From Chaetoceros tenuissimus (Eukaryota; Bacillariophyta; Thalassiosirophyceae; Chaetocerotales; Chaetocerotaceae), in assembly GCA_021927905.1 (NCBI GenBank), contig BLLK01000038.1, positions 992,001 to 1,056,000 of the forward strand: a stretch of DNA of 64,000 nt. Reading direction: 5' to 3'. Below, in pieces: positions 61,277-64,000 of the stretch. The number at the start of each line of letters is the position of its first letter. Within the stretch, counting starts at the first letter, position 1. The translations under genes and the position numbers were made by a program. The notes beneath the pieces were generated by a model. The model saw only the letters and a program-made list of their open reading frames with translations, did not search any database and was not told where the DNA came from.

Positions 61277-64000
61277 ATGCAATCAAGAATACAGAAAACA
61301 ATATGTCAACATTCGTTACGGACACGAAGTTCGGTCCAAAGAAGAACAGGAACTGCATCCAGTAGATGCTCATTTTCCATGCGACACAAGATGTGTTTTA
61401 CTGCCCCTGTCTCATCGATATCAACAATGCATTCAATAATGAACTCTAGACGCTGGAGTTCGACACAAAGTTTAGTGCCAACAATGAGTGCCAACAATAC
61501 TGACAGGTCCGATGGACCAATACTCGTTCAAAAACGAAACAAAGTATTTGTATCCAAGTACAACCAATCTCTCAACATTACTTCTGAGCAAATCACAGAT
61601 TACTGCTCTAATCATGGGATTTCCCAGAATGAACTGCGAGTATCCAATACGTAAGTTGTCATTTAAGACCATGCACTCATGTTTCTTGACTTGCCGTTCA
61701 TCGTATCACCCTTTACTCACAATGTCATATCATCAAATGTAGTCATGTTCAGATACGAGAATGCCCATTCTGTACAAAGCCTACAATGGGAAAGGCAGAC
61801 AATATGTTCAAAATGTATGTGCAAATCGGGGGAGGGGCGTACTTTTGTCATCGATGCGGTGCCAAAGGATCATGGTATGATTTTAAAATGAATCTCGGAG
61901 GAGGATACGATGTTACAGATGCCATGGGGCGGAGTACAGCACCACCTCTGAAAATGAATCCAAAACATGGATATGCGACTCGAAATAACAATCATAGCCA
62001 AAATAGTTACAGTCCACAGCAAAATCAAGGTGGGAACAGTGGATATGGTGGAGCACAAGCGAATAATCAGCCTTTACCCATGCCTTCTTCTAGATTACAG
62101 GCTGCATATATTACCAATTTACTGGATGCTGAAAAGGCTGAAGAGTCTACTGCATTCAAATATTTGACGGAAAAAAGAGGGTTGACAAAGCAAACTCTGA
62201 GAAAGTATGGTGTAGGATTGGGATCTTACAACTTTCGTAACAATGATGTAAGACATCATGAGAAATTTATCAAGGCTGATTGTATCACCTTTCCTTGGAT
62301 TATGAGAGCGCAAGATATTCATGAGCAGGAGACATTGCGGGGATGCGAATACAATTGGAAAGAATCAGCACAAGCTTCAGTGAAAAAGTCGGATGAAGAT
62401 GGAAATGATGCATCTGATGCACAACCGAATGAGGATTTATCCGAAGAGGCAAAGGCATCGAAATTAGTAGAACAGGAACAAGGGCCATTTGTGACTCGTC
62501 GCATCAAGGCTAGAGCACTTGAATCCAAATCCTGGCAACGTTTAGATCCACCAGGAGGAGGATGGGGTCTTTTTGGATGGCACACAGTGCCACATGATGC
62601 CACTTCCATTGTATTGACTGAAGGGGAGTATGACGCAATGGCTGTACATCAAGCGACGGGCCGAGCAGCTGTATCTCTTCCAAATGGATGCCGTTCACTC
62701 CCTGTCGAAGTGTTGCCTATGTTGGAACGTTTTGAAAAGATCTATTTGTGGATGGATAATGATGCACCTGGAAGAGAAGGTGCGGAGCAATTTGCGAAGA
62801 AAATTGGTGTTAATCGGTGTTTTCTGGTACAGCCTTCAGGTGAAACAATGACCGCTGTTGACCCAAATGGTGGTATTAGTCATATTACTGCACCAAAAGA
62901 CGCAAACGAAGCTTTACTGAAAGGTGTAGATCTTGAAGAAATGATTCGCAATGCTGACGTGTTGCCACATGAAAGGATTTTGACCTTCTCTGAACTGAGA
63001 AGTCAGGTCCTTCACGAAATGCTGAACCCTGAGAAATATTCAGGTGTGAAAGTACCTAGTCTTCCAGGATTTACAAACATTCTTAAGGGATTCCGAAGAG
63101 GTGAAATGACCGTTCTGACTGGACCTACTGGTTCAGGAAAGACAACATTCCTTGGACAACTGTCCCTTGACTTTGCGGAAAATGACGTCAATACAATGTG
63201 GGGTAGTTTTGAAATCAAAAACACTCGACTCATGCATAAGTTACTCCAGCAGTTTGCCAGAGGTCCATTGCCAGAAGAACCACAACAAAAGGCGCAAGCA
63301 CTTGAAGTTCTTGCGGATAGATTCGAAAACCTTCCTCTCTACTTTATGAAATTTCATGGAGGATCAGACATCGATGATGTTTTGGATGCAATGGAATATG
63401 CAGCTTACGTTCATGACGTAGAACACATTATTTTGGACAATATGCAATTCATGATTACACGCAACTCTTCCAAATACAACAGCAGTTTTGATAAATTTGA
63501 TATTCAAGATATTGCCATTGAGAAGTTTCGTAAGTTTGCCACATCCAAGAATGTGCATGTGACTTTAGTAGTTCACCCTAGAAAGGAAGAAGAGGGTATG
63601 AAATTAGGTATGTCATCTGTCTACGGTAGCGCTAAAGCTACACAGGAAGCAGACAACGTTTTGATTTTACAAAAAGATCCTACAAACGAGAACAAAAAGT
63701 TTGTAGAAGTGAAGAAGAATAGATATGATGGTACTTTAGGAATTTGTCCTTTACATTTCCAATTCGACTCCAAGAGATACTCAGAGTCACCAGATGCACA
63801 TTCACCACCACCAAAGAAGGCACCAGTGAAACAAGCAACTCCACCAGGAATTGTTCCAAGAAATGCACCACTCAAGAGTGCAAGAAGCTTTGTTTCGTCT
63901 TCATCAGCGGAGCCTGTTCCTCCACCTCCTCCAATGGATAGATCTCCGCCACCTCGTAGTAGAATCCGGCCAAAAGCTTCTACTTTTACAAGTATATTAG
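61277..64000 (+). CDS. Twinkle-type organellar primase-helicase, 3' end beyond window
   Basis: Two exons visible: 61277-61650 and 61743 to the edge, with a 92-bp intron (gtaagt...aatgtag, phase 2). About 877 residues are seen and the frame is still open at 64000. The N-terminus (MQSRIQKTICQHSLRTRSS) is a basic, Ser/Thr-rich presequence. A zinc-binding primase domain has C132, C135, C160 and C163 (CPFC, CHRC). A TOPRIM fold follows with E418 (LTEGEYDAM) and D463/D465 (WMDNDAPG). The DnaB/RecA helicase has Walker A GPTGSGKT at 585-592 and later LDNMQFM, VVHPRK and KNRYDG. The tail is Pro/Ser-rich (EPVPPPPPMDRSPPP). Twinkle unwinds mitochondrial (in plants also plastid) DNA. Keeping the zinc finger suggests primase activity is retained, unlike in animals. 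Confidence 0.9.

Overview
The window looks like nuclear DNA of a photosynthetic stramenopile, most likely a diatom (inference). It is A+T-rich by eye and gene-dense, and genes lie on both strands. Introns are short GT-AG introns: 64 to 279 bp here, mostly 70-150 bp. Two proteins carry a signal peptide followed directly by Phe (YG/FAG at 25812 and NA/FVSP at 50298-51728), the bipartite plastid presequence of secondary red plastids. No rRNA, tRNA or CRISPR was recognised.

Layout, left to right. 0.3-1.6 kb: a family gene of unknown function, with an inverted second copy at 46.9-48.1 kb that is interrupted by a stop. 1.8-5.9: TPX2-like microtubule protein with an array of FKA-MP-F-PF repeats. 6.6-9.2: ADP-ribosyltransferase, RING and Deltex C-terminal domains in one protein, the most striking gene here. 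9.5-12.9: J-like protein and a polyQ bZIP factor. 13.6-15.5: small membrane protein and an HIR/SPFH protein with a 9-nt first exon. 15.7-18.9: family X DNA polymerase with BRCT and an FHA-like N-terminus. 20.4-25.5: TRAPPC8. 25.8-26.7: plastid CRAL-TRIO protein. 27.0-30.6: large orphan nuclear protein. 30.7-33.6: membrane cyclophilin-like protein, a 70-residue two-exon conserved protein, and a CCCH/PAM2 RNA-binding protein. 33.7-38.9: TRAPPC9. 39.4-43.1: secreted G8/CEMIP-like protein. 43.5-46.3: SNF1/CIPK-type kinase and a basic IQ-like protein. 48.7-49.9: RAD51 paralogue. 50.3-51.7: plastid coiled-coil protein. 52.1-58.2: a complete-looking tyrosine-recombinase retrotransposon (Ngaro/PAT-type DIRS order) inserted at the stop codon of a DUF1769-like gene (58.2-59.6). 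60.2-60.9: DUF3228 protein. 61.3 to the right edge: Twinkle-type organellar primase-helicase, cut by the window end.

The genes do not form one pathway, but some are related. TRAPPC8 and TRAPPC9 are subunits of sister tethering complexes. The PARP-Deltex fusion, the Pol X protein and the RAD51 paralogue all belong to families used in DNA repair or stress signalling. The last two genes are divergent and both have mitochondrial-type N-termini. Gene models with introns were built by eye from splice signals, reading frame and family motifs. Every intron given preserves frame, and none has been checked against RNA.
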